Shown: positions 9,376-18,710, numbered from the stretch's first letter. The stretch is DNA of 64,000 nt from Marinobacterium halophilum (GCF_003014615.1 NZ_PYGI01000019.1:37387-101386), one strand, 5' to 3'. The notes: generated from the letters alone by a model not told the origin. Program-made: numbers and translations.

Positions 9376-10172
9376 TTCATCCTCTCGTGTCGCAGTTGTT
9401 CGATCAACTTCCAGGTCCAGGGACCGGGACATTGCCAGCGCCAGTTTTCCTTGGGCAACCAGTGTTCGGCGCTCAGGCTGTGGCGCAGGGCCGGGTGGTC
9501 GGCGAAGCGGGTGGCCAGCGCCTGAGCTTCGGGGCTGTTCCAGAGAATTGCATCAGGCGGATCGGTCACCACCCGCTCCAGGTCCAGGCGCTCATAGCGT
9601 ACCCCGGTCAGATAGTTGCGCCAGCCCGCCTGACGGATAATCTGGTCTTCAAAGGTGTTTGGCCCGGTACCGATGCCGTTGGGGCCCAGCAGCAACAGGC
9701 GTGGCGCATCGGCTTTCGGCTCCAGCGGTTCAGGGGCGGGATGTGCCTTCTCGGGCGATTGTCCTATCAAACCCAGCACACGGCGTTCATAGACTTCAAT
9801 GGCATCCAGTGACCGGGGCAGGGTGACCAGTTCTACCGGCTGCCCCAGGGTTTGCAAGCGCTTACGCAGCAGCAATGCATTGTGCTGACCGACCAGAATC
9901 AGATCCGGCTTCAGGCTGAACACCTGCTCCAGCGAACCATCATGACTCGCCCAGCCCTCCAGCGGCCAGGGCAGCGGAAAGCGTTTGTGCATTGGCGACA
10001 GGGCCGCCACCTGTGCGCGGTCGGCGTGCAGCGCCAGCATGCGGTCCATGCACAGATCCAGCGAAACCACCCGCTGCGGGGCGCTTGCGGCCATGGACGG
10101 CGGCGTCAGCAGGCTTACGATCAGTAACAGGTAACGGCCCATGGCCTGCCCCCCGCAGTACAGTCGCTTCAT
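9372..10172 (-). CDS. btuF: Periplasmic cobalamin-binding protein
   Basis: 266 aa. Start at 10172 makes a 4-nt overlap with the cobQ stop; an internal ATG at 10142 would give a more usual signal peptide ([11 protein letters not shown]) and cannot be excluded. The mature part begins [11 protein letters not shown], typical of BtuF/FhuD-like class III binding proteins, with two lobes joined by a long helix. There is no lipobox, so it should be soluble in the periplasm. It delivers B12 to BtuCD. Confidence 0.88.
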   Translation of the reverse strand: MKRLYCGGQAMGRYLLLIVSLLTPPSMAASAPQRVVSLDLCMDRMLALHADRAQVAALSPMHKRFPLPWPLEGWASHDGSLEQVFSLKPDLILVGQHNALLLRKRLQTLGQPVELVTLPRSLDAIEVYERRVLGLIGQSPEKAHPAPEPLEPKADAPRLLLLGPNGIGTGPNTFEDQIIRQAGWRNYLTGVRYERLDLERVVTDPPDAILWNSPEAQALATRFADHPALRHSLSAEHWLPKENWRWQCPGPWTWKLIEQLRHERMK

Positions 10173-11653
10173 GCGCCCGCATGCTCTGCCGACAGGTCCA
10201 GCAAAGCCAGTACCGCCGCCATGTCCAGATGCTGCTCCAGCGTATCTGCCAGGCGGTTGATGCCGTCTTCGCGCAGCTGGTGATAATCCAGCGTTTCAGC
10301 CTGTTCCAGCCCCGCCCAGCGCAGGATCAGCCGGGTCGTTTCCGGCGTTTCGAACAGGCCGTGCAGGTAAGTACCCACTATCTGACCATCCTCAGAGCAG
10401 GCGCCATCCGGCCCCTGCTCCAACGCGGCCAGTGCAGGACGGCCCTCGGCCACTTCGGTCACGCCGCAGTGAATCTCATAGCCGCTGACCGGCACCGTTT
10501 CATTCAGCAAGGTCAGCTGGCCACGGACATTACGCAGCGCCTTCTCCGCGGTCAAAACGGTACGCGTCGGCAGCCAGCCAAGACCTTCGCTGTCGCCTGC
10601 CGCACCCTCGATCCCCTGCGGATCGGCGATACACTCACCCAGCATCTGATAGCCGCCGCAGATGCCCAGCAGCTTGCCGCCGTAGCGCAGGTGGCGTTGC
10701 AGATAGTCTTCCCAGCCCTGAGCACGCAGCCAGTTCAAGTCCGGCCGTACCGCCTTGGAGCCGGGCAGAATCACCAGATCGGCGGACGGCTTGGGCTGGT
10801 CGGGGCCGACGAAGTGCAGCCGCACCTGTGGGTGCAGGCGCAGCGGGTCGAAATCGGTATGGTTGCTGATATGGGGCAGTACCGGCACTACGATATCGAG
10901 CACCTTGTCGGCACGCTCGATATCAGGCTCTTCACTGATGGCGTCTTCAGCCTCCAGATGCAGGCCATGCAGATAGGGCAGCACCCCCAGCACCGGTTTG
11001 CCGGTATAGTCTTCCAGCCAGTCCAGACCCGACTGCAGCAACGCAATATCACCACGGAAACGGTTGATGACGAAGCCCTTGATCCGTGCCTGTTCGGTCT
11101 CGCTCAGCAGCGCCAGCGTACCCACCAGGTGGGCGAATACGCCGCCCTTGTCGATATCGGCGATCAGGATCACCGGGCAGTCCACCCGCTCGGCAAAGCC
11201 CATATTGGCGATGTCACGGTCACGCAGATTGATCTCTGCCGGTGAACCCGCGCCCTCCACTATCACCGCCTGATACTGGTCACACAGACGCTGGTGAGAC
11301 TCGGCCACCGCCTGCCAGGCAAACGTCTTGTAGTCGTGGTAACGCTTGGCTTCCATGTTATCCACAGCGCGGCCATGAATGATTACCTGAGCGCCGGTGT
11401 CGCTGCAAGGCTTGAGCAGCACCGGATTCATATCCACATGGGGCGTTAATCCACAGGCCTGCGCCTGTACCGCCTGCGCGCGCCCAATCTCGCCGCCCTC
11501 GGCGGTGACGGCACTGTTCAGCGCCATGTTCTGCGGTTTGAACGGTGCCACCGCAACGCCGCGACGTTGCAGCACCCGGCACAGACCGGCCACCAGCGTA
11601 CTTTTGCCGGCATCGGAAGTGGTGCCCTGCACCATGAGTGTCTTCTGGGTCAT
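10169..11653 (-). CDS. cobQ: Cobyric acid synthase
   Basis: 494 aa glutamine- and ATP-dependent enzyme that amidates carboxylates b, d, e and g of adenosyl-cobyrinate a,c-diamide. N-terminal dethiobiotin-synthetase-like domain with G-T-T-S-D-A-G-K-S (~10-18) and the [10 protein letters not shown] block; C-terminal class I glutamine amidotransferase domain with [12 protein letters not shown] (nucleophile Cys, ~335) and a later T-Y-L-H-G-L-F His. Both neighbours overlap it by 4 nt. Normal full length. Confidence 0.95.
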   Translation of the reverse strand: MTQKTLMVQGTTSDAGKSTLVAGLCRVLQRRGVAVAPFKPQNMALNSAVTAEGGEIGRAQAVQAQACGLTPHVDMNPVLLKPCSDTGAQVIIHGRAVDNMEAKRYHDYKTFAWQAVAESHQRLCDQYQAVIVEGAGSPAEINLRDRDIANMGFAERVDCPVILIADIDKGGVFAHLVGTLALLSETEQARIKGFVINRFRGDIALLQSGLDWLEDYTGKPVLGVLPYLHGLHLEAEDAISEEPDIERADKVLDIVVPVLPHISNHTDFDPLRLHPQVRLHFVGPDQPKPSADLVILPGSKAVRPDLNWLRAQGWEDYLQRHLRYGGKLLGICGGYQMLGECIADPQGIEGAAGDSEGLGWLPTRTVLTAEKALRNVRGQLTLLNETVPVSGYEIHCGVTEVAEGRPALAALEQGPDGACSEDGQIVGTYLHGLFETPETTRLILRWAGLEQAETLDYHQLREDGINRLADTLEQHLDMAAVLALLDLSAEHAGA

Positions 11654-12720
11654 GTCGTGATCTCGCTGAGGGTCTGTTCAAGGCGCTGCCATTCGTCTTC
11701 GTTACCGGGCAGGCCAAACCTGAGCGCTGCCGGTTGTTCAAACCGCCTGACCAGGATACCGGCTTGCGCACACGCCTGCTCAATCCGCTGCGCCTGTTCC
11801 GTCATCACGGTAGCAAACAGGGCCGTGCTGCTGACAGTCTCAGCCACACGTTGCACCAGCAACCGGTGCAGTCTTGCCTGCTCTGTCTTGAGCTGTACCC
11901 GCGTCTGTTGCTGCCAGCGTCGATCGGCCAATGCCTGCCGAGCCACCCAGCGCGCCGGATGGCTGATCGCCCAGGGACCGATTGAGTGCGCCAGCGCGTC
12001 ACCCACGCTCGCCTCTGCGCAGACCGCGCCCACACGGAGTCCGGCCAGGCCGAAGAACTTGCCCAGCGAGCGCAACACGATCAGCCCGTGCGGCATGGGG
12101 TCGGTGATCAGGCTCTGCTCGGGGGTAGCGTCGATAAAGGCTTCATCGACCAGCAGCCAACCGCCACGCCGTGCCAGACGTACATGCCATTGGCGCAGTT
12201 GCTCGGGACGGAAGCGCACACCGCTGGGGTTGCAGGGGTTGATCAGCACCAGCACATCCAGCGCATCCAGTTGGGCGTCAATCTGCTCGACGCTCAAGGG
12301 CTGTACTCGATGGCCTGCCTGCTGCCAGCGGAAGGCATGTTCGGCGTAGGCCGGATGCAGCACGCCTGCCCGCGCCGAACCCGATTGGGCAAAACGCAGT
12401 ATCGGCAGCGCCTGTATCGCCACTTGAGAGCCTGCCACCAAGAGTAGATCGGCACTGCCGTAATACTCGGCAGCGGCCTGCGCCAGACCATCGTCTGCTT
12501 CGGGCAGTCGATTGAACACCGAAGCCGGTAACGGCGGTACCGGCCAGCCATGCGGATTGATGCCGGTGGAGAGATCGAGCCACTGCTCACGCGGGATACC
12601 ATAGTGCACAGCGGCTGCGTTCAGACGGCCGCCGTGCAACGGGGCTGGGGATAACTTCGAGTTATTAAAATCGTGCTCAGGCGCATCGGCCAAGGGGCCG
12701 CTGTGGATAACATCCTTCAT
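11650..12720 (-). CDS. cobD: L-threonine-O-3-phosphate decarboxylase (PLP enzyme)
   Basis: 356 aa fold-type I aminotransferase-like protein (CobD of Salmonella, CobC of Pseudomonas denitrificans). Start ATG at 12720 is chosen because it forms a 4-nt overlap with the cbiB stop. [13 protein letters not shown] near residue 60 and the PLP lysine in [14 protein letters not shown] (~225) are visible. It makes (R)-1-amino-2-propanol phosphate, which CbiB attaches to cobyric acid. The threonine kinase that makes its substrate (PduX or BluE) is not in the window. Confidence 0.9.
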   Translation of the reverse strand: MKDVIHSGPLADAPEHDFNNSKLSPAPLHGGRLNAAAVHYGIPREQWLDLSTGINPHGWPVPPLPASVFNRLPEADDGLAQAAAEYYGSADLLLVAGSQVAIQALPILRFAQSGSARAGVLHPAYAEHAFRWQQAGHRVQPLSVEQIDAQLDALDVLVLINPCNPSGVRFRPEQLRQWHVRLARRGGWLLVDEAFIDATPEQSLITDPMPHGLIVLRSLGKFFGLAGLRVGAVCAEASVGDALAHSIGPWAISHPARWVARQALADRRWQQQTRVQLKTEQARLHRLLVQRVAETVSSTALFATVMTEQAQRIEQACAQAGILVRRFEQPAALRFGLPGNEDEWQRLEQTLSEITT

Positions 12721-13604
12721 AGCCACACCCACAGGCTGATGAAAAGTATCCACAGCCCGAGTGCCTGATCCACCAGCCGCAGTGCCCGTGACAGGTCACG
12801 CGGTTGTGCCGGTGGCCCCTCGCCCAGCACCGGCTTGTCGGCCCAGACACCGCGATAGCAGGTCGGCCCGCCCAGCTGTATACCCAGCGCACCGGCACCC
12901 GACGCCATCACCGGCCCGGCATTGGGACTGTCATGCAGCGGTCCCTGTGTGCGCCAGCAGCGCAGTGCCCGACGGGTATGGCCACAGAGCGCATAACTGA
13001 GCGCGGTCAGCCGCGCCGGAATCAGCCCGACGAGGTCATCCAGCCGGGCGGCGGCCCATCCAAACTGGAGAAAACGTTCGCTGCGGTAGCCCCACATCGC
13101 ATCCAGCGTATTGATCAGGCGAAACGCCAGAGCACCCGGCGCCCCGGCGATGCAGAACCAGAAAACCGCCCCGAATACGGCATCGCTGCCGTTCTCCAGC
13201 ACAGACTCCACCGCCGTGCGCTCCACGTCCAGTTCGGCGGCATCGCGGCTGCAGATATAGGAAGTCAGCCGCCGCGCCTCATCAGCATTACCGCTTAACA
13301 ACGCCTGCAGAATCGGGCGGATATGCCGTTTCAGGCTTTCCAGCCCCAGGGTAAACCAGAGCACCAGAACGGCAAGCAGATCGCCCACAACAGGTATCTG
13401 CACCAGTGCTGTCACCAGCAACACCGGCGGCAACACCAGTAACAGCACCATCAACAGGCCTTTCAGCCGCCGTGAGTCACCTCGGTTGAAGCGGGCTTCC
13501 AGCCAACCGGCACAGCGGCCGAACCCGACCAGCGGATGCCAGCGGTTCGGCTCGCCGAACCAGCGGTCGATCAGAACGGCAGCGATCAGTTGCAGCGCCA
13601 GCAT
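12717..13604 (-). CDS. cbiB: Adenosylcobinamide-phosphate synthase
   Basis: 295 aa membrane protein with the CbiB N-terminus (D-R-W-F-G-E-P-N-R-W-H-P-L-V-G-F-G), hydrophobic helices, and the conserved central E-N-G-S-D-A-V-F-G-A-V-F-W segment (~135). It joins aminopropanol phosphate to cobyric acid. Seven bases follow the cobB stop and the end overlaps cobD by 4 nt, so the enzyme that makes the linker and the one that uses it are translationally coupled. Confidence 0.93.
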   Translation of the reverse strand: MLALQLIAAVLIDRWFGEPNRWHPLVGFGRCAGWLEARFNRGDSRRLKGLLMVLLLVLPPVLLVTALVQIPVVGDLLAVLVLWFTLGLESLKRHIRPILQALLSGNADEARRLTSYICSRDAAELDVERTAVESVLENGSDAVFGAVFWFCIAGAPGALAFRLINTLDAMWGYRSERFLQFGWAAARLDDLVGLIPARLTALSYALCGHTRRALRCWRTQGPLHDSPNAGPVMASGAGALGIQLGGPTCYRGVWADKPVLGEGPPAQPRDLSRALRLVDQALGLWILFISLWVWL

Positions 13605-13611
13605 ATGCGGC

Positions 13612-14928
13612 TCAGGGCCTGAACAGCTGGGCCACAGCGGCCGGGTTGGAGGGGAAGTAGAGATGAATATAAGACGCGGTCAGGCGTTTGATCCGGTAAA
13701 CCGGTTCCGCCGCACGGCGGCCGTTGGGGCATTCACCACGGGCGATCGGTGCCAGTTCGGTTGCGCTAACCGAGTGATGAAACGTGTGTCCGCGCAGTGC
13801 CTCGCCATCCAGCATCAGCCGCTGCAGACCCAGTGCCGCAAAGCGTTTTTGCATCTGCGCACGGGCAGGCAGCAGGCCACCGAGTTTGGCAGACTCACCG
13901 TCCAGCGTAGTCAGCTCATCACCCAGCCAGAGCATGCCACCGCATTCGGCCAGCATTGGCTTGCCAGCCTGATAGTGAGTTTTGACTTCATCCATCAAGG
14001 CCGTGTTGGCCGCCAGCGCCTGCAGGTGCAATTCCGGGTAGCCGCCCGGCAGCCAGAGCGCGTCCACCTCGGGCAAGCGGGTATCAACCAACGGGGAGAA
14101 AAACTCCAGTTGCGCACCCAGTTGTCGCAGCGTGCGCAGGTTGGCCGAGTAGATAAAGGAGAATGCCGCATCACGGGCAACACCGATGCGCACCCCGTTC
14201 AACAGCGGCTCAATCGCCGCCACCGGTTGCGGTGCAAAGGCGATCGCCGCAGGCAGTTCGCTGCCCGCACTTTGCTCCAGCGCCGTGGCTGCGGTCTCGA
14301 TGCGCTGTTCCAGATCCGCGATTTCAGCGCCCTGCACCAGCCCCAGATGGCGGCTGGGCAGACTGATCGCTTCATCACGCGGCAGCGCACCATACCAGCG
14401 CAAGGGCTCGGGCAGCGCTTCGGCCAGCATCTCTCCATGGCCGACGCTGCCGACCCGGTTGCCCAGCACGCCGCTGAACGGCAGCTGTGGCCGGAAACTG
14501 GCCAGCCCGTGCGCCAGTGCGGCGAAGGTCTGCGCCATGCCACCGGCGTCGATCACCGCCAATACCGGAATACCGAACAGTTCAGCCAGATCGGCGCTGG
14601 AGGGGGTGCCGTCAAACAGCCCCATCACGCCTTCAATCAGGATCAGATCCGCTTCACCGGCAGCTTCCCAGAGCTGCTGTTTGCACAGTTCAGGCGAGCC
14701 CATGAACAGGTCCAACTGCTCGACCTGACAGCCGCAGGCATGGCTCAGAATCATCGGATCGAGGAAGTCCGGGCCGGTCTTGAACACACGGACCTTACGC
14801 CCCTGATTGCGGTGCAGGCGTGCCAGTGCTGCCGTGACCGTGGTCTTGCCCTGTCCCGATGCCGGAGCCGATATCAGCAGTGCCGGGCACTGCCTGATTT
14901 CAGCCTCAGTCGATAGGTCCGTGCTCAC
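13612..14928 (-). CDS. cobB: Cobyrinate (or hydrogenobyrinate) a,c-diamide synthase
   Basis: 438 aa, the CobB/CbiA enzyme (unrelated to the Sir2 protein also called CobB). The start is GTG at 14928, overlapping the cobO stop in GTGA. Two domains: ATP-binding with S-A-P-A-S-G-Q-G-K-T-T (~20-30) and a triad glutamine amidotransferase domain with M-L-A-E-C-G-G-M-L-W-L-G (nucleophile Cys ~330). It makes the a- and c-amides with glutamine and ATP. Whether the substrate is the cobalt-containing or cobalt-free acid depends on the ring pathway, which is not visible here. Confidence 0.93.
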   Translation of the reverse strand: MSTDLSTEAEIRQCPALLISAPASGQGKTTVTAALARLHRNQGRKVRVFKTGPDFLDPMILSHACGCQVEQLDLFMGSPELCKQQLWEAAGEADLILIEGVMGLFDGTPSSADLAELFGIPVLAVIDAGGMAQTFAALAHGLASFRPQLPFSGVLGNRVGSVGHGEMLAEALPEPLRWYGALPRDEAISLPSRHLGLVQGAEIADLEQRIETAATALEQSAGSELPAAIAFAPQPVAAIEPLLNGVRIGVARDAAFSFIYSANLRTLRQLGAQLEFFSPLVDTRLPEVDALWLPGGYPELHLQALAANTALMDEVKTHYQAGKPMLAECGGMLWLGDELTTLDGESAKLGGLLPARAQMQKRFAALGLQRLMLDGEALRGHTFHHSVSATELAPIARGECPNGRRAAEPVYRIKRLTASYIHLYFPSNPAAVAQLFRP

Positions 14929-15533
14929 AGCTCTACGCCCTTCTGGGCACGGACACCGTCCTTGAACGCATGCTTGACCACCTGCATTTCGGTCACTGTA
15001 TCAGCGACATCGATCAGCGCCTGGGGGGCACCGCGACCGGTGACCACTACATGCTGCATGGCAGGACGGTTACGCAGTGCTTCCAGTACGTCATCCAACT
15101 CGATGTACTGGTATTTGAGCGCAATATTGAGCTCATCGAGTACCACCAGCGAGATATCGGGATTGGACAGCAATGCACATGCCTTGCCCCAGGCAGCGGC
15201 AGCCGATTGCAGGTCGCGCTCGCGGTCCTGAGTCTCCCAGGTGAAGCCTTCGCCCATCACGTGGTAGCTCACCTCGGGGAAGCGACGGAAAAACGCCTCT
15301 TCACCGGTACTGAAGCTGCCCTTGATGAACTGCACCACGCCGACGTGCATGCCATGGCCCAGCGCGCGTGCCAGCATGCCGAAGGCGGAGCTGCTCTTGC
15401 CCTTGCCGTTGCCGGTCAGCACCAGCAACACACCCTGGTCGCGATCGGCACGGGCGATCGCCTGATCAACGACGGCTTTCTTGCGTTCCATCCGCGCCTT
15501 GTGGCGCTCGTCACGGCTCTGGTCATCACTCAT
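14925..15533 (-). CDS. cobO: Cob(I)yrinic acid a,c-diamide adenosyltransferase
   Basis: 202 aa CobA/CobO/BtuR-type ATP:corrinoid adenosyltransferase. P-loop G-N-G-K-G-K-S-S-S-A (~42-51) binds ATP in the inverted mode of this family; L-V-V-L-D-E-L-N is the conserved acidic strand. It attaches the adenosyl group to Co(I) corrinoids and serves both synthesis and salvage. A charged N-terminus (residues 1-30) is typical. It overlaps the preceding membrane-protein gene and cobB by 4 nt each. Confidence 0.95.
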   Translation of the reverse strand: MSDDQSRDERHKARMERKKAVVDQAIARADRDQGVLLVLTGNGKGKSSSAFGMLARALGHGMHVGVVQFIKGSFSTGEEAFFRRFPEVSYHVMGEGFTWETQDRERDLQSAAAAWGKACALLSNPDISLVVLDELNIALKYQYIELDDVLEALRNRPAMQHVVVTGRGAPQALIDVADTVTEMQVVKHAFKDGVRAQKGVEL

Positions 15534-16102
15534 GTGCGATTTAGCTCCTGATAGGTTTTGAACTGGCGAGACAGGGTATACAGCATGGCCGCCAAACCGG
15601 TATAGCCCAACAAGGGTACAAGTTTACTCGGCAGGAACTGCTCGATACGCCCCCACAGGCCCGCCAGACTTGTAGCTTCAAAGTTGCCGGAGAAGAAATA
15701 GTAGCCGCCGCTGGAAAACAGGTTGCAGACAAACGCGCCTGCCAGCAACGTCAGCAGCAACGGCCCCAGCGTTGACAGATGATCACGATGCAAACCGGCA
15801 TAGACGCGACCGGCATACCACAGTGACGCATACGCCGGCACCAGCAACGCATAGGCCGGGGTGATGCAGTGCGCGGCCGCACCGCTCCAGCCGTAGTAGC
15901 TCACATCCAGCAGCACCGCTTCCAGAAACAGCAGCGGGAAGCTCCACAGCGGACGCAGAAATACGCCCGCCAGGAAAAACACCGCCCACGAGGCGCTGGG
16001 CAGATGGTCAACCGAGGCGAAATGCTGCCCGCGTGTCAGCGCCAGCAAAATAATCAGACCGAGCCCGACCAGCAGTTGGTCGCGTTGTGCCAGTTTCATC
16101 AT
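15530..16102 (-). CDS. Six-helix membrane protein resembling BtuM/BtuN-type cobalamin transporters
   Basis: 190 aa from ATG 16102, which has GGAG seven bases upstream; ATGs at 16108 and 16099 are alternatives. Hydrophobic throughout, about six helices, no other recognised domain. Features that recall the solitary ECF-type S component BtuM: an N-terminal H-F-A-S-x-D-H-L-P-S-A-S-W-A-V-F-F segment and a single loop cysteine in A-H-C-I-T-P-A-Y at about residue 79, close to Cys80 that ligates cobalamin in the Thiobacillus BtuM. It lies between btuB and cobO under the cobalamin riboswitch. Function in B12 or precursor transport is inferred from memory of the family and the context, not shown. Confidence 0.65.
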   Translation of the reverse strand: MMKLAQRDQLLVGLGLIILLALTRGQHFASVDHLPSASWAVFFLAGVFLRPLWSFPLLFLEAVLLDVSYYGWSGAAAHCITPAYALLVPAYASLWYAGRVYAGLHRDHLSTLGPLLLTLLAGAFVCNLFSSGGYYFFSGNFEATSLAGLWGRIEQFLPSKLVPLLGYTGLAAMLYTLSRQFKTYQELNRT

Positions 16103-16130
16103 GATCATACTCCGTCAGCAACGCGCCCGA

Positions 16131-17930
16131 TTAAGGCGCGTAGTGCAATGAAAGCCAGTAAGTGCGATCCGGCTGGTTGTAATCCTTGGCGGTTTGGTAG
16201 TCCTCGTCGAGCAGGTTCTCGATCTTGGCCCGCAGCGACCAGTCGTTACCCAGCGCATAGCTGCCACGCAGGTCAACGGTGGTGTAGCCGGAAAGACGTT
16301 CACTGCCGTCATTGCGCTTGCCAACGGCCTGCACATTGCCGCCCACGGCATAGGCACCGAAGTCACGATCCGCCGACAGGTTGAACACCTTGCGCGCACG
16401 ACGGTTAAGCAATTCATCAGTGTCGCGGTCTTTCGGGTCCATCAAATCCAGGCTGGTGCTCAGATCCCAGTTGGCCAAGCGGGTGGCCGCGACCAGCTCC
16501 AGACCACGGACGCGGGCTTCATTGACGTTCATCGGAATCCAATTGCCACTGCTGTTCGGTGCCCAGGCAATCAGGTTTTCCACGTCATTCTGGTACAGAT
16601 TGGCAGACCACTGTACACCTGCATGGTCACCCGACAGACCCAGCTCCCATGAATCGGATTCTTCCGGTTGCAAATCCGGATTACCCGAGCCCGGCCAGTA
16701 CAAATCATTGAAGGTCGGTGCGTTGAAAGCCGTGCCATAGCTGGCCGTCAACCGCAGATCACGTGGCAGCTCAACACCCCAGGCCACAGAGCCCGTTGTT
16801 TCCACGCCAAACTGTTCGTTGTCATCACGGCGCAGGCTGAACGCGAGATCATGCTGGCCCAGGAACAGCTGGTACAAGCCGAATACACCCACGTTGTCAC
16901 GCTCGTTCAGCGCATAGGCCTTGCTACTGGTGACTTCATCTTGCTGGTAATCCACACCCCAGGTCAGCTGGCTGTGGGCAAAGAAGTGCTCACTCTGCAA
17001 ACCCGCCACATTGCGCTGGGTTTCGATATGACTCTGATATACACCGTCGCCGTACTCGGTGGCCTTGTCCTGGCTTTGACCCGCGGTCAGGTTCAAGTGC
17101 CAGTTATCAGTCGGTTTCAGATTCAGCGCCGCACCCAATGTCTGCAAACGCGCCTGGGTGCTGTAATCGTCGAATGCAGCACCGCCGTCATATTCGTTAT
17201 CGCCCCGATTCTGCGACCAGTTCAGCTGTGCTTCGATGCGGTCACTGAAACGGTAGCCACCACTCAAGGCATAGGAGCGGTTGTCATAGCCATCATCGTC
17301 GGCATTGTAACCATAGGCACCCGGCGCCTTGGCATTGAAACCGTCAGTGGTGAAGTCACTGATATCCAGGTTGTACCAGCCATCGTCGTTGCCGCCAGAG
17401 GCGCCCAGCGTCACTTCGCGGGCATCATCGCTGCCGGCTCCTACACTGAAGCGCGGTTTGAACCCTTGCGTACCCTTGCGGGTAAAAATCTGCACAACAC
17501 CGCCGATCGCTTCAGAGCCATACAGCGAAGAACGCGGGCCCCGCACGACTTCGATACGCTCAATCTGGTCAATCGCCAGATGCTCAAACGAGGTACTGCC
17601 CAACGTGGCCGAACCCACCTTGATGCCATCAACCAACACCAGTACCTGCTTGGATGAGGTACCGCGCAAGGAAATGGATGTTGCCTTGCCACGGCCACCA
17701 TTGTTAATGACCGTTACCCCCGGCGTCTGCTGCAGCAGTTCGGTGACGGTCTGGGCCTGTTTGCGTTCGATCTCTTCACGGTCAATCACGGTCACCGAGG
17801 CCAGTGCCTGGTCGGCGGTCTGGGCGGTGCGGGTCGCGGTGACCAACAGGGTATCGGGAGTGCTTTGAGCCTGAACGGCCAACGTAGTCGTGCCCAGCAG
17901 CAACGCTGCCGGAAGGGAAAATGTTTTCAT
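16131..17930 (-). CDS. btuB: TonB-dependent cobalamin outer-membrane receptor
   Basis: 599 aa from ATG 17930 with a 22-residue signal peptide ending in V-Q-A-Q. A TonB box-like D-T-L-L-V-T-A-T follows at the mature N-terminus, then the plug domain (V-L-V-L-V-D-G-I-K-V-G) and a 22-strand barrel ending in aromatic residues. First gene of the operon, preceded by the cobalamin riboswitch and a strong promoter, so its synthesis should fall when B12 is plentiful. Length matches E. coli BtuB. The rest of the importer (BtuF, BtuC, BtuD) is encoded downstream in the same unit. Confidence 0.95.
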   Translation of the reverse strand: MKTFSLPAALLLGTTTLAVQAQSTPDTLLVTATRTAQTADQALASVTVIDREEIERKQAQTVTELLQQTPGVTVINNGGRGKATSISLRGTSSKQVLVLVDGIKVGSATLGSTSFEHLAIDQIERIEVVRGPRSSLYGSEAIGGVVQIFTRKGTQGFKPRFSVGAGSDDAREVTLGASGGNDDGWYNLDISDFTTDGFNAKAPGAYGYNADDDGYDNRSYALSGGYRFSDRIEAQLNWSQNRGDNEYDGGAAFDDYSTQARLQTLGAALNLKPTDNWHLNLTAGQSQDKATEYGDGVYQSHIETQRNVAGLQSEHFFAHSQLTWGVDYQQDEVTSSKAYALNERDNVGVFGLYQLFLGQHDLAFSLRRDDNEQFGVETTGSVAWGVELPRDLRLTASYGTAFNAPTFNDLYWPGSGNPDLQPEESDSWELGLSGDHAGVQWSANLYQNDVENLIAWAPNSSGNWIPMNVNEARVRGLELVAATRLANWDLSTSLDLMDPKDRDTDELLNRRARKVFNLSADRDFGAYAVGGNVQAVGKRNDGSERLSGYTTVDLRGSYALGNDWSLRAKIENLLDEDYQTAKDYNQPDRTYWLSLHYAP

Positions 17931-18061
17931 GATCTGCCTGAATATCTGCGCGTGCCAACCCGCACACGTTATAGGAGTAAGGGTAACGCCGAGGCAGACA
18001 TGAGTGGACGCCAGCTCACAGGATGTGGCCGTGCCAGTCATGATCGCCCACCGCGATACCA

Positions 18062-18245
18062 ACTATCTGCTTCGGGCCGGTCTCCGGGCTCAGGCGTCAG
18101 GCTGTTGCAGCCAGGAGAGATGACGCCTTCCCATATCCATGGATACAGTGGCCTGTTGTCATCGTCTCACGCCTCTACCGTTGCGGGGGCAGCGTCGGCA
18201 TTGGTCTGTTGTATACCAACAGACACGCACCGACTTCCCGTTTAA
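18062..18245 (-). promoter_or_regulatory. Cobalamin riboswitch in the btuB leader
   Basis: On the minus strand the leader carries, in order, GGGAAGTCGGTGC, the GCTGCCCCCGCAACGGT element, GCCACTGT, GGGAAGGCG and the B12 box GAGCCCGGAGACCGGCC, all canonical blocks of the adenosylcobalamin riboswitch in the expected order and spacing. About 130 nt separate the aptamer end from the btuB ATG. I see no obvious U-tract terminator there, so control of translation start is more likely; a short GC hairpin lies near the weak btuB ribosome site. Confidence 0.96.
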
Positions 18246-18284
18246 GTGCTGAACAGCTGTGCAGCACACCGGAAGCAGTCGCGG

Positions 18285-18313
18285 ATGATAGGCAGTCACG
18301 GGAGTGAGGTCAA
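18285..18313 (-). promoter_or_regulatory. Sigma70-type promoter of the btuB-cob operon
   Basis: TTGACC (18313-18308) and TATCAT (18290-18285) separated by exactly 17 bases, reading toward btuB. The predicted start (~18278) lies about 30 nt before the riboswitch, which is the normal layout. No other good promoter was seen inside the tightly packed operon, so this one may drive up to ~14 kb. Confidence 0.75.
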
Positions 18314-18350
18314 ACGGAGACTGTTCAAGTGCAGATGAATGCGACCGAAC

Positions 18351-18387
18351 AAAAAAAAGCCACCCCCCCGGGGAGCGGGAGGATGGC
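18351..18387 (-). terminator. Strong intrinsic terminator of the candidate small RNA
   Basis: On the minus strand an 11-bp stem (GCCATCCTCCC with GGGGGGGTGGC, two G-U wobbles, 7-nt loop; 18387-18359) runs straight into eight U residues (18358-18351). No protein gene ends upstream of it on that strand, so a non-coding transcript is the simplest source. Confidence 0.8.
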
Positions 18388-18448
18388 ACCAATCACCATG
18401 GGCACACGGCTGTCATGCTTGTGGTGAGAAAAGACCTGTCAATGAACA
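18351..18448 (-). ncRNA. Candidate iron-responsive small RNA (RyhB/PrrF-like layout)
   Basis: A self-contained transcription unit without a credible reading frame. The promoter TTGCAA - 17 bases - TACAGT (18483-18455) overlaps a Fur-box-like sequence. The transcript is ~98 nt and ends in an 11-bp stem with U8. The unpaired middle holds C-T-C-A-C-C-A-C-A-A-G-C-A-T-G-A-C-A (about 18428-18411), which recalls the AAGCAYGACA core of enterobacterial RyhB as I remember it. It sits next to bacterioferritin genes on the opposite strand, as expected of an iron-sparing RNA locus. Size, terminator and promoter are seen; the regulatory role is inferred. Confidence 0.55.
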
Positions 18449-18454
18449 CGAACA

Positions 18455-18483
18455 ACTGTAAAGCGAATCATTCTTATTTGCAA
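18455..18483 (-). promoter_or_regulatory. Promoter with overlapping Fur-box-like site
   Basis: TTGCAA and TACAGT with 17-bp spacing read leftward. Between and over them, 18463-18481 read on the minus strand is GCAAATAAGAATGATTCGC, which matches the 19-bp Fur consensus at 12 positions by hand alignment. Bound Fur would cover this promoter. Because TTGCAA is its own reverse complement, a rightward promoter toward bfr could share the site. Confidence 0.5.
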
Positions 18484-18710
18484 CTATATCTTTGCTAAAA
18501 TATCCTGCAATCCAAACCTTGCGATTTCAACCGCTTAGCCAAGCCAGAACAGATATACGGCCGACACCTGCTTTGCTTTTAACTTCAATGGCTTAACTTA
18601 TATTTAACGTGCGGCCCCCGGTTTCAGCGGCTACACTGGTTACATTTGCATGCGCAACACATATTCGGCGACGGCCTCCGCCCCGCTGACGGCCTGCACA
18701 GGGGGACAAC

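Noticed and set aside
18304..18498. 64-aa frame over the candidate small RNA
   Set aside because: It crosses the terminator and the Fur box, has no ribosome site and a random-looking product.
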